From Druceiella hillmani (taxonomy: Eukaryota; Arthropoda; Insecta; Lepidoptera; Hepialidae): DNA of 64,000 nt. The notes under the pieces were generated by a model. It saw only the letters and a list, made by a program, of their open reading frames with translations. It did no database searches and was not told the DNA's origin. Below are positions 35,304 to 47,339 of this stretch, in pieces. The translations under genes were made by a program, and so were the position numbers. Within the stretch, counting starts at the first letter, position 1, and the number at the start of each line of letters is the position of its first letter. Location: NCBI GenBank assembly GCA_039881145.1, contig JAYKKI010000152.1:558001-622000 (forward strand), read 5' to 3'.

Positions 35304-36620
35304 CAGTCAAACCTGGATAAGCGACAGTTCAAGAGAGCAAAATCTCGTTCTCGCTTATAGAGGTTTCTCACTAACCCGAGTTTCTCGCTAATGCAGGTAC
35401 ATGGGTAGCGTTTCTCTCTTATAGAGGTACGCAGCAATAACAAGTCACAGCAAGTACGAATGTAGTAAATATGTAATATGATACAAATTATGTGCATAAT
35501 ATGCACAACATATATTATGTACATATATATTTTTAATAGTGGGTATATATTACGTTCATTAGATTTCGACATATAAGTACTTTATAAGGGTAGGTATCAA
35601 GATGCTTACGAAAACAAAACAAAAATTCATGCACTATGTCATTTTATTTTATTTAGAACTTATTTACACTTAAAAACGTCAATTTCGTTTTGGTTTCTGT
35701 TTTTGTATTTTGAATTGATTTACTTTCCCCAGCTGCTTTTTTGAAAGCTATATCATGACGCCTTTTAAAACCCTCTAACCAGCCGTTGCTAGCAGAAAAG
35801 TTCTGGATTCCCAGTTTTGTAGCAAACTCTTTTGATTTTTCTTTCAACAAAGGTCCATCTATGGGAATAAGAAAAATTCTTATCGAGAGTTTGTTTTATC
35901 CATTCCAAAAGGCACTTTTCGATATTGGGAAATTCAGAAACTCTAGTCCTCTTAATATTTCCATGTCCATCAGAGCACTCAGACTTTATAGAGTCTTTTG
36001 ATTTAATAATTTTATAATAGGTGGATTATGGTAAATTAAACTCCCTCTGAATTTCATTTCGCGATTTTCCGGATTCAAACGCATTCACTATTTTAAGTTT
36101 ATCACTTAATGAAAGTACTTTAATTTTCCGTTTTGACATGATGCAGAACAGAACTTTCCTTCGCAATTGATTAACTATAAAGAGTAAGTCTAAGTGAGTA
36201 AGTCCGACAAACAGGGCGGTACACAGGCACACGAGAAAGGAATGCGATAAAATAACAACGTTATTTAGTTCCACGAAATAGAATAGGTACAATATTGACG
36301 AGAAACAATACAAAAACAATGGTAGGAAGTTCCACGAAAGTTAAGAATGAGTCATAAAATAGCAGATGTTAAATTTGTAATTTGTTTTGTCATTTGTTGG
36401 TCCTAAATGATATAAATAAATAAAGCTTGACTGTCGCTTATAGAGGTATAGATAAGCAGCAGTCTCACTTACGGAGGTCCGTGAGGGAAAAACGACTCTC
36501 TTACAGAGGTTTCTGTTTCTCGCTAATAGAGGTTTTGGGAGCTTAAAATGACGGGTTCTGGCTACTACTCTCACTTATAGAGTTTTCTCACTTATCCAGT
36601 TCTCACTTACCCAGGTTTGA

Positions 36621-36623
<3 letters not shown>
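35304..36623 (-). mobile_element. Internally deleted pogo-like DNA transposon
   Basis: Inverted ends are CAGTCAAACCTGGATAAGCGA at the left and the reverse complement of CAGTCAAACCTGGGTAAGTGA at the right, typical of the pogo/Tigger/jerky branch of Tc1-mariner. TA follows the right end but CA precedes the left, so the expected TA duplication is altered on one side. Subterminal copies of 'CTTATAGAGGTTT' and 'CTCGCTAA' occur near both ends, possible transposase-binding repeats. At 1.32 kb it is much shorter than an autonomous element and lacks the catalytic domain. Confidence 0.88.
35653..36139 (-). pseudogene. Pogo-like transposase remnant, DNA-binding part only
   Basis: The frame starts at an ATG (36139) with MSKRKIKVLSLSDKLKIV and continues ESGKSRNEIQREFNL, a CENP-B/pogo-type N-terminal helix-turn-helix (about residues 1-55). 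An in-frame TAA follows at about residue 38. The same frame then reads FPNIEKCLLEWIKQ, the start of the second (CENPB/Tc5) DNA-binding domain. A frameshift near 35868 moves the remainder to another frame containing LLKEKSKEFATKLG and ASNGWLEGFKRRH. The protein ends soon after AAGESKSIQN, where intact relatives continue into the DDE catalytic domain; that domain is missing. The gene is dead. Confidence 0.85.

Positions 36624-36684
<61 letters not shown>
36624..36684. repeat. (TA)n microsatellite
   Basis: About 30 TA units directly beside the right end of the pogo-like element. Confidence 0.95.
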
Positions 36685-36687
<3 letters not shown>

Positions 36688-37765
36688 CTTTTACTTTACT
36701 CCAACATCGTCTATTATTTATCTAAATTTTCGAAATTATAACCATGCGTTATCCTCTAATCTATTATGTTGCTTTAGCTCGATATCGTGGTGAGCGGTTG
36801 ATACATGTAAATATTACAGAACACCTTCGTAAATACTTTGAGCGGAAGTGGAATTGTGTACCGCAATGTTATTATAAAAAGATCAGAGAACCGCAATGTT
36901 ATTTCAAAAGATCAGAGTTCGAAATTAATGACATTTGTTTATATACAATTCTAGGAACCGGTGCTTTCTATGTTATTTTATACTATTAAATATTTTTTTC
37001 AACGTTTTCTTCACATAGTTTTTATGCTCAAATTAAAATTTAACAGGTGTTAACGACAAAATAAAATAGAAAACTTTTTAATATATAAGAAAGACGTTTT
37101 TATTAAAATGATAAATGATTCTTTAGATGTACCTATACTTATCATTCATACATTCTTTAAAAACAGGGAAATTTTATGTAAATTATTAACTATTATTTAG
37201 GAAAATATTGAAGAATAATTATAATATCTCAATGTATCCCAGTGTTTCAGAAAGAGAAATTCGCGTAAACTAATTTCTTTAAGTCGTTCGGAATCCATCG
37301 TTGACAGTTATTATGAATTAAAGTTATAGTAATATTTTTTATTTTGATTTGGACTTTAGATATTCAAATTATCGCAATAAAATTGTGTAATTTAGATATT
37401 TGATAATTATATTAAATTACGTTATTAAACTGTAATTTTATTTAGTTTTTTGCTTTATCGTCATATTCACCTATTAGATCGTATGGGAAGTATCCCCGTC
37501 ATTTCATTAAACTGAAAGACTTCAATATTTTCCAGGACCATCGCGTGTTTTATCGTTTAATTTTCATTAAAAAAATAAATGCGCTGATGTTAGCACATTA
37601 CGACAATGTAGGTATATCCAAAATTAATAAACAGCGTAAATATTTTCTTAAATAAAATAAGGAAAGTTTTAATTATAATGCTCTGAAACCGACGAAACGC
37701 CATTACAGACCCTCGTGTTTCCACTAGTCAGTTTGTCGAATCACATATAGATAATAAATTAATAT
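36685..37765. other. Unassigned AT-rich sequence
   Basis: The frame at 36744-36989 has an ATG but no recognisable features and no codon bias. Confidence 0.4.
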
Positions 37766-38190
37766 ACTAGCGTGACCCGTAAGAAGTCTTCGCATTATTT
37801 ATTCCATTATGACGCTCAGATGACAGATCAAACAAATATTTTACTAAAATTGACATATAGAGGCGCAAGTATCAAAAGCATTGAGCTAAAGCGCCACTTT
37901 ATTTATACGTGAGTGGATTTGAAATTAAACAAAAATTTTACCGACCGTCAATCATATTGACGTTGAGCCGTTAGATGGCAGCATTGCTGTTTTGTGTATA
38001 TAATTTTAATAATTAATTAATTTGCAAAAAGAATAGCAATAATAAATTTTTTAGTTGTGGATGCCGGTAGAGCAAGCAATTATCTATAAAATGATATATA
38101 ATTTATGTGGATTAGTTGTGAGGTTTTTTCTAAAAAGGGAGTGTAACATCTTAACCTTAGCGTATTAATATATATGATGATGATGATGAT
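37766..38190 (+). mobile_element. (GAT)n-tailed short retroposon, copy 3
   Basis: Nearly identical to 2545-2966 and sharing its deletion near the head. It ends in five GAT units. The head reads GACCCGTAAGAAGTC where copies 1 and 2 read GACCCGTGCGAAGTC. Confidence 0.8.
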
Positions 38191-41100
38191 ATTTTATTAC
38201 GAACGTAAATATCACAATTTCGTAGAATTTAAATTTCCTTAAAAAAATTAGATTTAGATCTATCGGCTCATTTTTCTACTACAATATCTTGATAAACGTG
38301 TAAACGGTACTAAAATTTTAGAACTTTTTAAAATTTTGTTGCGAGCGAGATGTGTATTTGTGTTTGAAGTGAGCGGAAAGGAGAAAGCATGTGATAATTT
38401 TGGGCGGAGATGTGGGCGTGGCTTGAAATTGGGCGCGTTTAAAATTCAATTGTTTTAACTGGCGACATTTGTTTTCATATAATTTCCCGAACATTTTATC
38501 TTGTTTATTTTTCTATGGGGTTGAGTGTAACAGGAAAATTCGAACTTTAGTTTTTCCGATTGATTTTATTGCATTAACAGAAATAGAAAATGACGAAATT
38601 ACAAAAGGAAATGTATGTGTGTTTTTGTGCGTGCGAGCGTACTCTTGTTTTTCTTTCCATGATCTGTGTGTTAACCACAGTAACGACTTGGATGATACCG
38701 ATTATATACGGTAGTTTCTTTTAACATCTCCAGTCTTTCTTTAGGTTTCTATAACTGAAAATAAGAAACGAAACCCTCGTAATCACTTAGGTGACCGTCC
38801 GTTTATCCATCTATCAAATCTGTTTTTATAGTTTCTGATAAAATGCTTGACGTAATAATTTGAAAGTTGAATCTCAGTAGCTAACACTGAAACATATTTA
38901 TATCGAAATTTCAAAAGAGACAAATTAAGTTATTGAAAAAATGTTTGAAATCCTTCATATAGGGTGGATATCGACCACACTCATCGCGATAAACCGAATA
39001 TTCGCGTTATCGCGATGTATATAGCAAAGTCTTCGCGAAGACTTCGGCCTTTCGGGTGAAGCCGAAGACGGACTTCGCTCCGCTGTCGGTAAACTCTCGC
39101 ACATCAAAGGATTTTTACGCGATGAATTTCGCTTGCGTGGCCACAGTCGGCGTACAGACATATAGCATAGTGGACGTGTCGGCCTAAATTAGGTTTTACG
39201 ACGTATAATTTAATTACGGCTTGGAGTAACGAGAAAATTTTAGGGTCTATTAGCAATTACAAGGGGAAGTCGATATTGGATTCGATACGGAACCCGAAAG
39301 AATCGGGCCACAAGCGAAAAGATCTTATCTATGATGCTTGAGTGAGAATAAAAAATAATCTGGGTTGGGTTAGTACAATAGAAAATATAAAAAAGTAACG
39401 AGACTCGATTATGGAGTACTTGAAAATCGTTAATTATGGATAGTTATCATCTACCATTGCCTTTTAAATATTTTTTTCTTCTGCAGATAAGACAAAGTAT
39501 ATAACAAATAATTATTTGCCGCCATAAAACATAAAGCGATCCCTTCCTCCATCTTGTTTTTTGCATTTGGTTATCGCGATAGAAAATAACAACAATGCAT
39601 GTGGCCATGCACATTCGCCGAAGCCCGAAGATGAAATTTTCTCACACGAACATCATCGCGATGTATGAGGTCCCAGCATTAGTGAGGAAGAAATAACGTT
39701 TCTTTCGTTATATTCGTTCGTATATTAGTTTTATGAAAATATTACCCAAGTAACATACTACCTATGAGTTAAAGGATTTATTTTAAAAACTATTATTTGC
39801 TTTTCATTCCCGTTATCTTGTAGCACTTAGCTACATGGCTATGTTTATCTGAAACAGATTAGTGTATTTCTTAAAAGCAGGCAATACATACGCGTTTATG
39901 CCCCCTAATATGGTTCGGTACAAATCTAATGGACATATTGATATTTGAACCGGTAGGCGTATTTGTACGAAGACGTATTTGGTTGTATTTCGAGTAGCAT
40001 TTTCGTCAGTTTTATTGATTTTTTATATTAGGAGTAAAAACGGTATTGGTCTCTAACAAAAGCGCCCTATTTTTTTAAAATATGTTCATGAACCTACCTT
40101 TCGCCGTTGCTATAGTGAATGAAGATGAAGTGAATGCTTGATGAAGTCATTGTCTCTTCGTTACTGTCTATTTCCATCGGGGCACTATTTACACAGAAAA
40201 GATATTTCAAACAATTTTGAATTACAAAACAGTATTTACTGTTTCGCATTGATTACCTTACCTTTTCGCGCTCATCCTCAAATATGGGCAGGGTTGAGTG
40301 TGACAGCATGAGTTATTATCAATAAATAAATTAAAAGAATTCTATTTAAGAAATAGAATCAATAAGTAATTTTGTCAAAAAAATGATATTTACATAATTT
40401 CTCCATCGCTTGCTGTATTTTTCTAGTACAATTTGTACATTATCTCATTGAACATGCTGGAATTTTTGAACATCTACACAAATCTCTAAAACGTGTAAAC
40501 GCGTTAAATGCTCGCGATCTACTAATGCAATTGCGGCCAATGGACCGCATTTGGTTGCCCGTAGATCGAGCGCGTATAGCGTCATTATAATTTTTTTAGG
40601 TTTCTAATAAAAAAAACGTAGCTGTATGTTCCTTTTTGTCTTAAAAAGAATCTGTCTTTTTAAACACTGTTAACACGTTTGCGCTATACATTTGTACTTT
40701 TTCTTTCGACACTTTAATATGTTAATAGTTTTTTATACGTTTTTAATATGAAATAAAACTTCATCGTGATTTCCTCTGTGAAGATGGTAGATTTACAAAT
40801 TGTCGCCATCGTGAATGACGCAATTCTGCTCAAGTAGAAATTCTGATGTTAAATTTTAGTGATAGATTGAATTACCCTCCACGCATCGCATAGTGCTTCC
40901 TGCTTTGAGGATTCTGGGACAAGCCTTATAAATATGAATTAAACTCCATAATCTCGACATCTACCTTATTTCTAATACATTACAAACCTTCCTGAGTAAA
41001 CAATCTATACTATATCTAAATCTACATTAAAATCAATCCAGTAGAACTCATGTTATGAGTCAACAAACAGAAAGAAAGACATACAGATGTTGTGTTCGAT

Positions 41101-41498
41101 ATAAAAATGTATAGATATAAAATTGCAGAAAGATTATAGTTGTTACGTTACAGCAACAATAAATAAGACTATGGTATAAGCAACAATTTAAATTCTACAT
41201 TTAAATTCTACAATGATACATTTCAAAAAAAATATTTTCATTTGTTATCAACAAGATACACTCAGGTGCGACCGCAATAAGGTAATTCCGCAGTCGAATA
41301 CAATGGAAAAATTGCGAACAAATTCGGCAGACGGTGGTATTGTGAGAAATGAAGGCTACCCGAGCGCAGAAAGTGATTAGACACGAAGAACACTAGGCAT
41401 GTCGACGACTTGTAATTCGTATCTTGATTAGACACGAAGAACGCGAGTCTTGGCGTAGAATATTTGAATTTAAGAATCAAAAAAATCAGTTTCATAAT
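38191..41498. other. Unassigned sequence
   Basis: No gene found. An 18-bp perfect palindrome (AAGTCTTCGCGAAGACTT) lies at 39027-39044, in a CG-rich patch with several CTTCG/GAAG repeats to about 39090. The rest is AT-rich with chance frames. Confidence 0.4.
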
Positions 41499-41510
41499 TA
41501 AATATTATTC

Positions 41511-41756
41511 ACAATTAAATGAAACTACGTGATGTAGTATTATTTCTACTTTCTTTAAGTTCTTTGCCACGACCTAGGTTTCGTTGTATTACAACATCTT
41601 CAGGTGGGTTATTAGCAAAGATTCATAGATAATGTAATACAATGAAACCTAGGTCGTGGTAAAGAATTTAAAGAAAGTAGAAATAATACTACATCACGTA
41701 GTTTCATTTAATTGTGAATAATGCATTTCTACAAAATTAACGCCAAATATATTCAA
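41511..41756 (-). mobile_element. Foldback Penelope-like derivative, copy E (most complete)
   Basis: Reverse orientation: ACAATTAAATGAAACTACG at the left, both arms present, and the extension AACGCCAAATATATTCAA at the right. The flanking 12-bp duplication TAAATATTATTC is perfect (41499-41510 and 41757-41768). The left arm is complete and carries the hammerhead-like segment on the minus strand. The right arm has lost its CUGAAGA part. Confidence 0.7.
41562..41620 (-). ncRNA. Hammerhead ribozyme-like motif (copy E, best copy)
   Basis: Read on the minus strand: CTTTG, an 8-nt internal loop, CCAC, CTGAAGA, one extra U, stem II GTTGT-AAT-ACAAC, GAA, then ACC-TA-GGT as a short stem III, C (cleavage after GUC), GTGG and CAAAG. 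Stem I pairs CCAC/GTGG and CTTTG/CAAAG without mismatches. The core boxes and the very short stem III fit the minimal type I hammerheads described in Penelope-like elements. The unpaired U between A9 and stem II is atypical. Confidence 0.45.
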
Positions 41757-41768
41757 TAAATATTATTC

Positions 41769-43589
41769 CTTAGCAGCAAAGAATTTAAATTTAGTATGTG
41801 CAGGAGCAAATTATTTGGAAATAAAAAAGGGAAGTGACCATATCGTTTTGTATACAGATGTCAAAGAAACGTCTTTTGAATACGTCCAATTATTAGATTG
41901 CAGTCAGTCTTGTGTGGACTCCAAATAATTGGGCTGGTAACTTACTTCAATGTGAAGATTGTATTAAATTTATTGATAAAAACGCTTTGGGAATTTATTC
42001 AACATATTTCTCTCATCTCTTCATAATTGGCTCGTTGATTTAACGGACGAGTAGGTGGATGGTACAATCTATGGAATTACAATAAAAATAGACACTAGAT
42101 TGTTTAAATGCTGACTAGGACTCTGAAAGAGTTAGATTTCCTTAGAAATTGGGTACCTTATAAGTTAGATTTCTTTATAATTGGTGGTTGATACTCTCTT
42201 CATAGATTCTTGCCTCGAAAGTTGTGGTAAGAAAATTGGGATGGATAATAAAACGAAATTAACGTGAATTAAAGAAAGTAAAAAATATATTTAGTACTGC
42301 TACAGTAAAAGTGCTGCTGATAAAACTATTTGGTTTTATGTCGAGAGTAAAAATATATTTAAGGAATATTTCAGCTACATTTTTATCTACCACTGTACTT
42401 TTTATTGGAGCATATTTAAAAACGGAAACGTTATGAACCATCAGGAATAAGGTACTCGAATGTCTAAGCAAATTTAATGGCGTCACCATTACACCCCGTT
42501 TGCAAAACGCTCATCTGCCAGTTATATTTTGTTAGTTTGTATAGGTCAGAGATGGTGGAAATTACATTTGGTGGAAACGCGAAAATAATTAGCCGATTTT
42601 GCCAATTTAATAATTGGCAAAACAGTTTTCGGTACGATGCGACCATGATCGTAAAAAAGATCGAAGCTGAGCGAGAGTAGTTCTTGAATTGTTTATGAAA
42701 AGGTGGAAAATTATATTTTGTGGAATATTACATAATAAAGTGCATACATTTACAATTACTACTGAATAGTATTCCAGAAACCTAATCTATTCACTAGCTC
42801 TGTAAAAATGAGACTCCAACAGGTATTGAAAAAGCTCTACCCTTCGTTATTAAAAGTTAGTTTTAGGTAATGCTGGGGTAATAATTCTTTATCCCTTTCA
42901 CAGAATACACATATTGTCTATGACATTTTGACGTAAGTGCCTTAATTTTAATTTACCCTTCTGCTCTGAAAACATCCCATCGAGCTATGGCTCTTTTGAA
43001 CGTTTAACGTTACTACAACAGTATTTAAATGAGGCGTTACGTATTTATGCTTCCAAAAGTAATGTTAAAGTATAAGTTTATACATCAAATAGACACATAA
43101 ACCACTAATTTTGGTAACTAATTTCGTTTTGTTGAAACTTAATAGTTTTCGCTCTAATTACTAATTTCATTACATTGAAACTGAATAGTTGTGCTGTACT
43201 GGAGTTTCGTAAGAGCTCCAGTACAGCAGAAATAAAACACGAGTAATACAGATAGCACGTGCTCCGAAAAGTGGAAGGGGTAGTTCCCCACCGTATCGTT
43301 AGCGCACCCACAGAAGAGCTCTTTATTCGATTAAGATTATTTTGTTTTCACTATGGCAGCATTCCTCAAACAGTTTAACCCTAAAGAGTCCCTTAAATGT
43401 AACAAATAAAGAGCACTAAATTGACACTTTATTACTAAATCTTGTATTCTGGCACTGTATATCAACACGTTCATAAAATATATATCTACTTTTCTTAATT
43501 TTCTTTTTTCATCGCGCTATTTTGCGACGGTAATTGATTTCAACGGATAATAACATTGGATAATTACATCTTGACATAAGCGAACGATA
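41769..43589. other. Unassigned sequence with two perfect hairpins
   Basis: TTTTGCCAATT / AATTGGCAAAA lies near 42597-42622. TGCTGTACTGGAG / CTCCAGTACAGCA lies at 43192-43204 and 43216-43228. A diverged duplication of about 50 bp (CTAATTTCATTACATTGAAA) precedes the second. No coding exon supported. Confidence 0.5.
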
Positions 43590-43830
43590 GTAAACTACGC
43601 GTGTCACACTCCGTCATTGCGATTACGCCTTAAGAAAATGTCAAACATATTGATATCTCACTCTAAAGATGCGCAGAAATGTTGCGCAGAGAGGCCACCT
43701 GATGTTTACACTTTTTGTAACGCTCCGAACTTCGTACGTCAATTTCTGATTTTACTCCTCATAAAACTTCATACCGTGCTCTATAGGTGAAAATCGATTC
43801 TTATGAAGTAAACTCCAAAAAATGATCGAA
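43590..43830. repeat. Dispersed repeat, copy homologous to 49090-49330
   Basis: It shares TGTCACACTCCGT-ATTGCG, ATTACGCC-TAAGAAAAT, ATTGATATCTCAC, AACGCTC-GAACTTC-TACG and TTTTACTCCTCATAAAACTT in the same order with 49090-49330. The element type is unknown and no clear ends are seen. Confidence 0.7.
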
Positions 43831-44624
43831 AATGTATTCATTTTTCTAATAACCTTGTTGATAATTTGGACTTAAGCGTATATGATATACTTTGTACATG
43901 TTTAGTCATTTTTTAAATAAAAAGTAGCGGACTTAGATTAGATTTAGATTTTGTTATACGAGAAGGTGACTAGGCATGTTTGAAGTATATTATTTAAAGT
44001 AACAGGGGCCGCGTCGCAAATTAGCAGGGGATTCGTGATTATCTATAGCGGATTTAAGCAAGTTTGGTTTACAATGGCCACGTGACGTAGATAGTTTTGA
44101 AAAAAAACATGGTGTTTTGCCTTAATTTTTTGGAAAAACAGTAAACTAAGGTTAGATTAATTTATATATAAATATTTGAAATACAGTCAGAAATCAAGGA
44201 AAAGTAAATATAGGACATAGTCGGCAATGGACTGAGACTAGTTTAATATTCATCGACACAATTGTTTAATTTTTCAAATTCATTCGAAGGCGAAATCGTC
44301 CAGATTTCGAGGCAGTATTCTGATTGCAAGAGTCTAAAAAGCCATAGAAATAATTTTCCCAAAAAAACATTATATTAAACTAGTTTTCTTTGTAAAAATA
44401 ATTTAAAAAATAATTTATGTTTTCGGCCAGTAGAGGCGCGTCACGAGGCTATAGAAGCCAGCATAAATATCGATAGTGTCGCATGTCAGTACAACACTGT
44501 GATATTCAATCTTGAGTTAAGTTCTAGCGGTATGCTTTAATCAGTGGGGGAATCAACTTGTGCAAGAAAGTGCACTAAGCGTCTCACCAAGTATTTGAGC
44601 AGATTTAAAAAAAAGCTAAAATTT
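43831..44624. other. Unassigned AT-rich sequence
   Basis: No gene or repeat recognised. Confidence 0.45.
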
Positions 44625-47296
44625 CAAATTTGTATTTTCTTAAATAATTTCATTTTTGATATCTCATCGTTGAAATGTGGTATCAATATGTAATTTTCAA
44701 ATCTGTATTTTCTAAATAATCTCCTTTTTGATATCTCATTGTTGAAATGAGGTATCCATATGTAATTTTCAAATCTGTATTTTCTAAATAATCTCCTTTT
44801 TGATATCTCATTGTTGAAATGAGGTATCCATATGTAATTTTCAAATCTGTATTTTCTAAATAATCTCCTTTTTGATATCTCATTGTTGAAATGAGGTATC
44901 AATATGTAATTTTCAAATCTGTATTTTCTAAATAATCTCCTTTTTGATATCTCATTGTTGAAATGAGGTATCCATATGTAATTTTCAAATCTGTATTTTC
45001 TAAATAATCTCCTTTTTGATATCTCATTGTTGAAATGAGGTATCAATATGTAACTTTCAAATCTGTATTTTCTAAATAATCTCCTTTTTGGTATCTCATT
45101 GTTGAAATGAGGTATCCATATGTAATTTTCAAATCTGTATTTTCTAAATAATCTCCTTTTTGATATCTCATTGTTGAAATGAGGTATCCATATGTAATTT
45201 TCAAATCTGTATTTTCTAAATAATCTCCTTTTTGATATCTCATTGTTGAAATGAGGTATCCATATGTAATTTTCAAATCTGTATTTTCTAAATAATCTAC
45301 TTTTTGATATCTCATTGTTGAAATGAGGTATCCATATGTAATTTTCAAATCTGTATTTTCTAAATAATCTCCTTTTTGATATTTCATTGTTGAAATGAGG
45401 TATCCATATGTAATTTTCGAATCTGTATTTTCTAAATAATCTCCTTTTTGATATCTCATTGTTGAAATGAGGTATCCATATGTAATTTTCAAATCTGTAT
45501 TTTCTAAATAATCTCCTTTTTGATATCTCATTGTTGAAATGAGGTATCCATATGTAATTTTCAAATCTGTATTTTCTAAATAATCTCCTTTTTGATATCT
45601 CATTGTTGAAATGAGGTATCCATATGTAATTTTCAAATCTGTATTTTCTAAATAATCTCCTTTTTGATATCTCATTGTTGAAATGAGGTATCCATATGTA
45701 ATTTTCAAATCTGTATTTTGTAAATAATCTCCTTTTTGATATCTCATTGTTGAAATGAGGTATCAATATGCAATTTTCAAATCTGTATTTTCTAAATAAT
45801 CTCCTTTTTGGTATCTCATTGTTGAAATGAGGTATCCATATGTAATTGTCAAATCTGTATTTTCTAAATAATCTCCTTTTTGATATCTCATTGTTGAAAT
45901 GAGGTATCCATATGTAATTTTCAAATCTGTATTTTCTAAATAATCTCCTTTTTGATATCTCATTGTTGAAATGAGGTATCCATATGTAATTTTCAAATCT
46001 GTATTTTCTAAATAATCTCCTTTTTGATATCTCATTGTTGAAATGAGGTATCCATATGTAATTTTCAAATCTGTATTTTCTAAATAATCTCCTTTTTGAT
46101 ATCTCATTGTTGAAATGAGGTATCCATATGTAATTTTCAAATCTGTATTTTCTAAATAATCTCCTTTTTGATATCTCATTGTTGAAATGAGGTATCCATA
46201 TGTAATTTTCAAATCTGTATTTTCTAAATAATCTCCTTTTTGATATCTCATTGTTGAAATGAGGTATCCATATGTAATTTTCAAATCTGTATTTTCTAAA
46301 TAATCTCCTTTTTGATATCTCATTGTTGAAATGAGGTATCAATATGCAATTTTCAAATCTGTATTTTCTAAATAATCTCCTTTTTGGTATCTCATTGTTG
46401 AAATGAGGTATCCATATGTAATTGTCAAATCTGTATTTTCTAAATAATCTCCTTTTTGATATCTCATTGTTGAAATGAGGTATCCATATGTAATTTTCAA
46501 ATCTGTATTTTCTAAATAATCTCCTTTTTGATATCTCATTGTTGAAATGAGGTATCCATATGTAATTTTCAAATCTGTATTTTCTAAATAATCTCCTTTT
46601 TGATATCTCATTGTTGAAATGAGGTATCCATATGTAATTTTCAAATCTGTATTTTGTAAATAATCTCCTTTTTGATATCTCATTGTTGAAATGAGGTATC
46701 AATATGTAATTTTCAAATCTGTATTTTCTAAATAATCTCCTTTTTGATATCTCATTGTTGAAATGAGGTATCCATATGTAATTTTCAAATCTGTATTTTC
46801 TAAATAATCTCCTTTTTGATATCTCATTGTTGAAATGAGGTATCAATATGTAATTTTCAAATCTGTATTTTCTAAATAATCTCCTTTTTGGTATCTCATT
46901 GTTGAAATGAGGTATCCATATGTAATTTTCAAATCTGTATTTTCTAAATAATCTCCTTTTTGATATCTCATTGTTGAAATGAGGTATCCGTATGTAATTT
47001 TCAAATCTGTATTTTCTAAATAATCTCCTTTTTGATATCTCATTGTTGAAATGAGGTATCCATATGTAATTTTCAAATCTGTATTTTCTAAATAATCTCC
47101 TTTTTGATATCTCATTGTTGAAATGAGGTATCCATATGTAATTTTCAAATCTGTATTTTCTAAATAATCTCCTTATTGATATCTCATTGTTGAAATGAGG
47201 TATCCATATGTAATTTTCAAATCTGTATTTTCTAAATAATCTCCTTATTGATATCTCATTGTTGAAATGAGGTATCAATACCTAATTTTCAAAATA
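44625..47296. repeat. Satellite array, 72-bp unit, about 37 copies
   Basis: The unit is GATATCTCATTGTTGAAATG, AGGTATCCATATGTAATTTT, CAAATCTGTATTTTCTAAAT, AATCTCCTTTTT. Because 72 is divisible by three and the unit lacks stops in one minus-strand frame, that frame stays open for 884 codons as a 24-residue repeat (IPHFNNEISKRRLFRKYRFE). It opens with TTG two codons after a TAG and holds only one methionine, near its end, so it is very unlikely to be a gene. A variant block (CAATATGCAATTTTC, GGTATCTC, TGTAATTGTC) at 45763 recurs at 46339, exactly 8 units apart. Confidence 0.98.
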
Positions 47297-47339
47297 ATTT
47301 AATTGACGCATCAGATAAACCTACATATAAAGACACATT

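Noticed and set aside
35030..35572. Frames rich in His-Thr or Cys-Val
   Set aside because: Translations of the CA/TA low-complexity tract.
39027..39044. Operator-like 18-bp palindrome AAGTCTTCGCGAAGACTT
   Set aside because: It lies in a patch of CTTCG/GAAG repeats with no nearby gene; chance within a repeat-like patch is more likely.
44624..47278. 884-codon minus-strand frame as a repeat protein gene
   Set aside because: It starts with TTG just after a TAG, has no ATG until the last few codons, and is a by-product of a 72-bp satellite with a stop-free frame.
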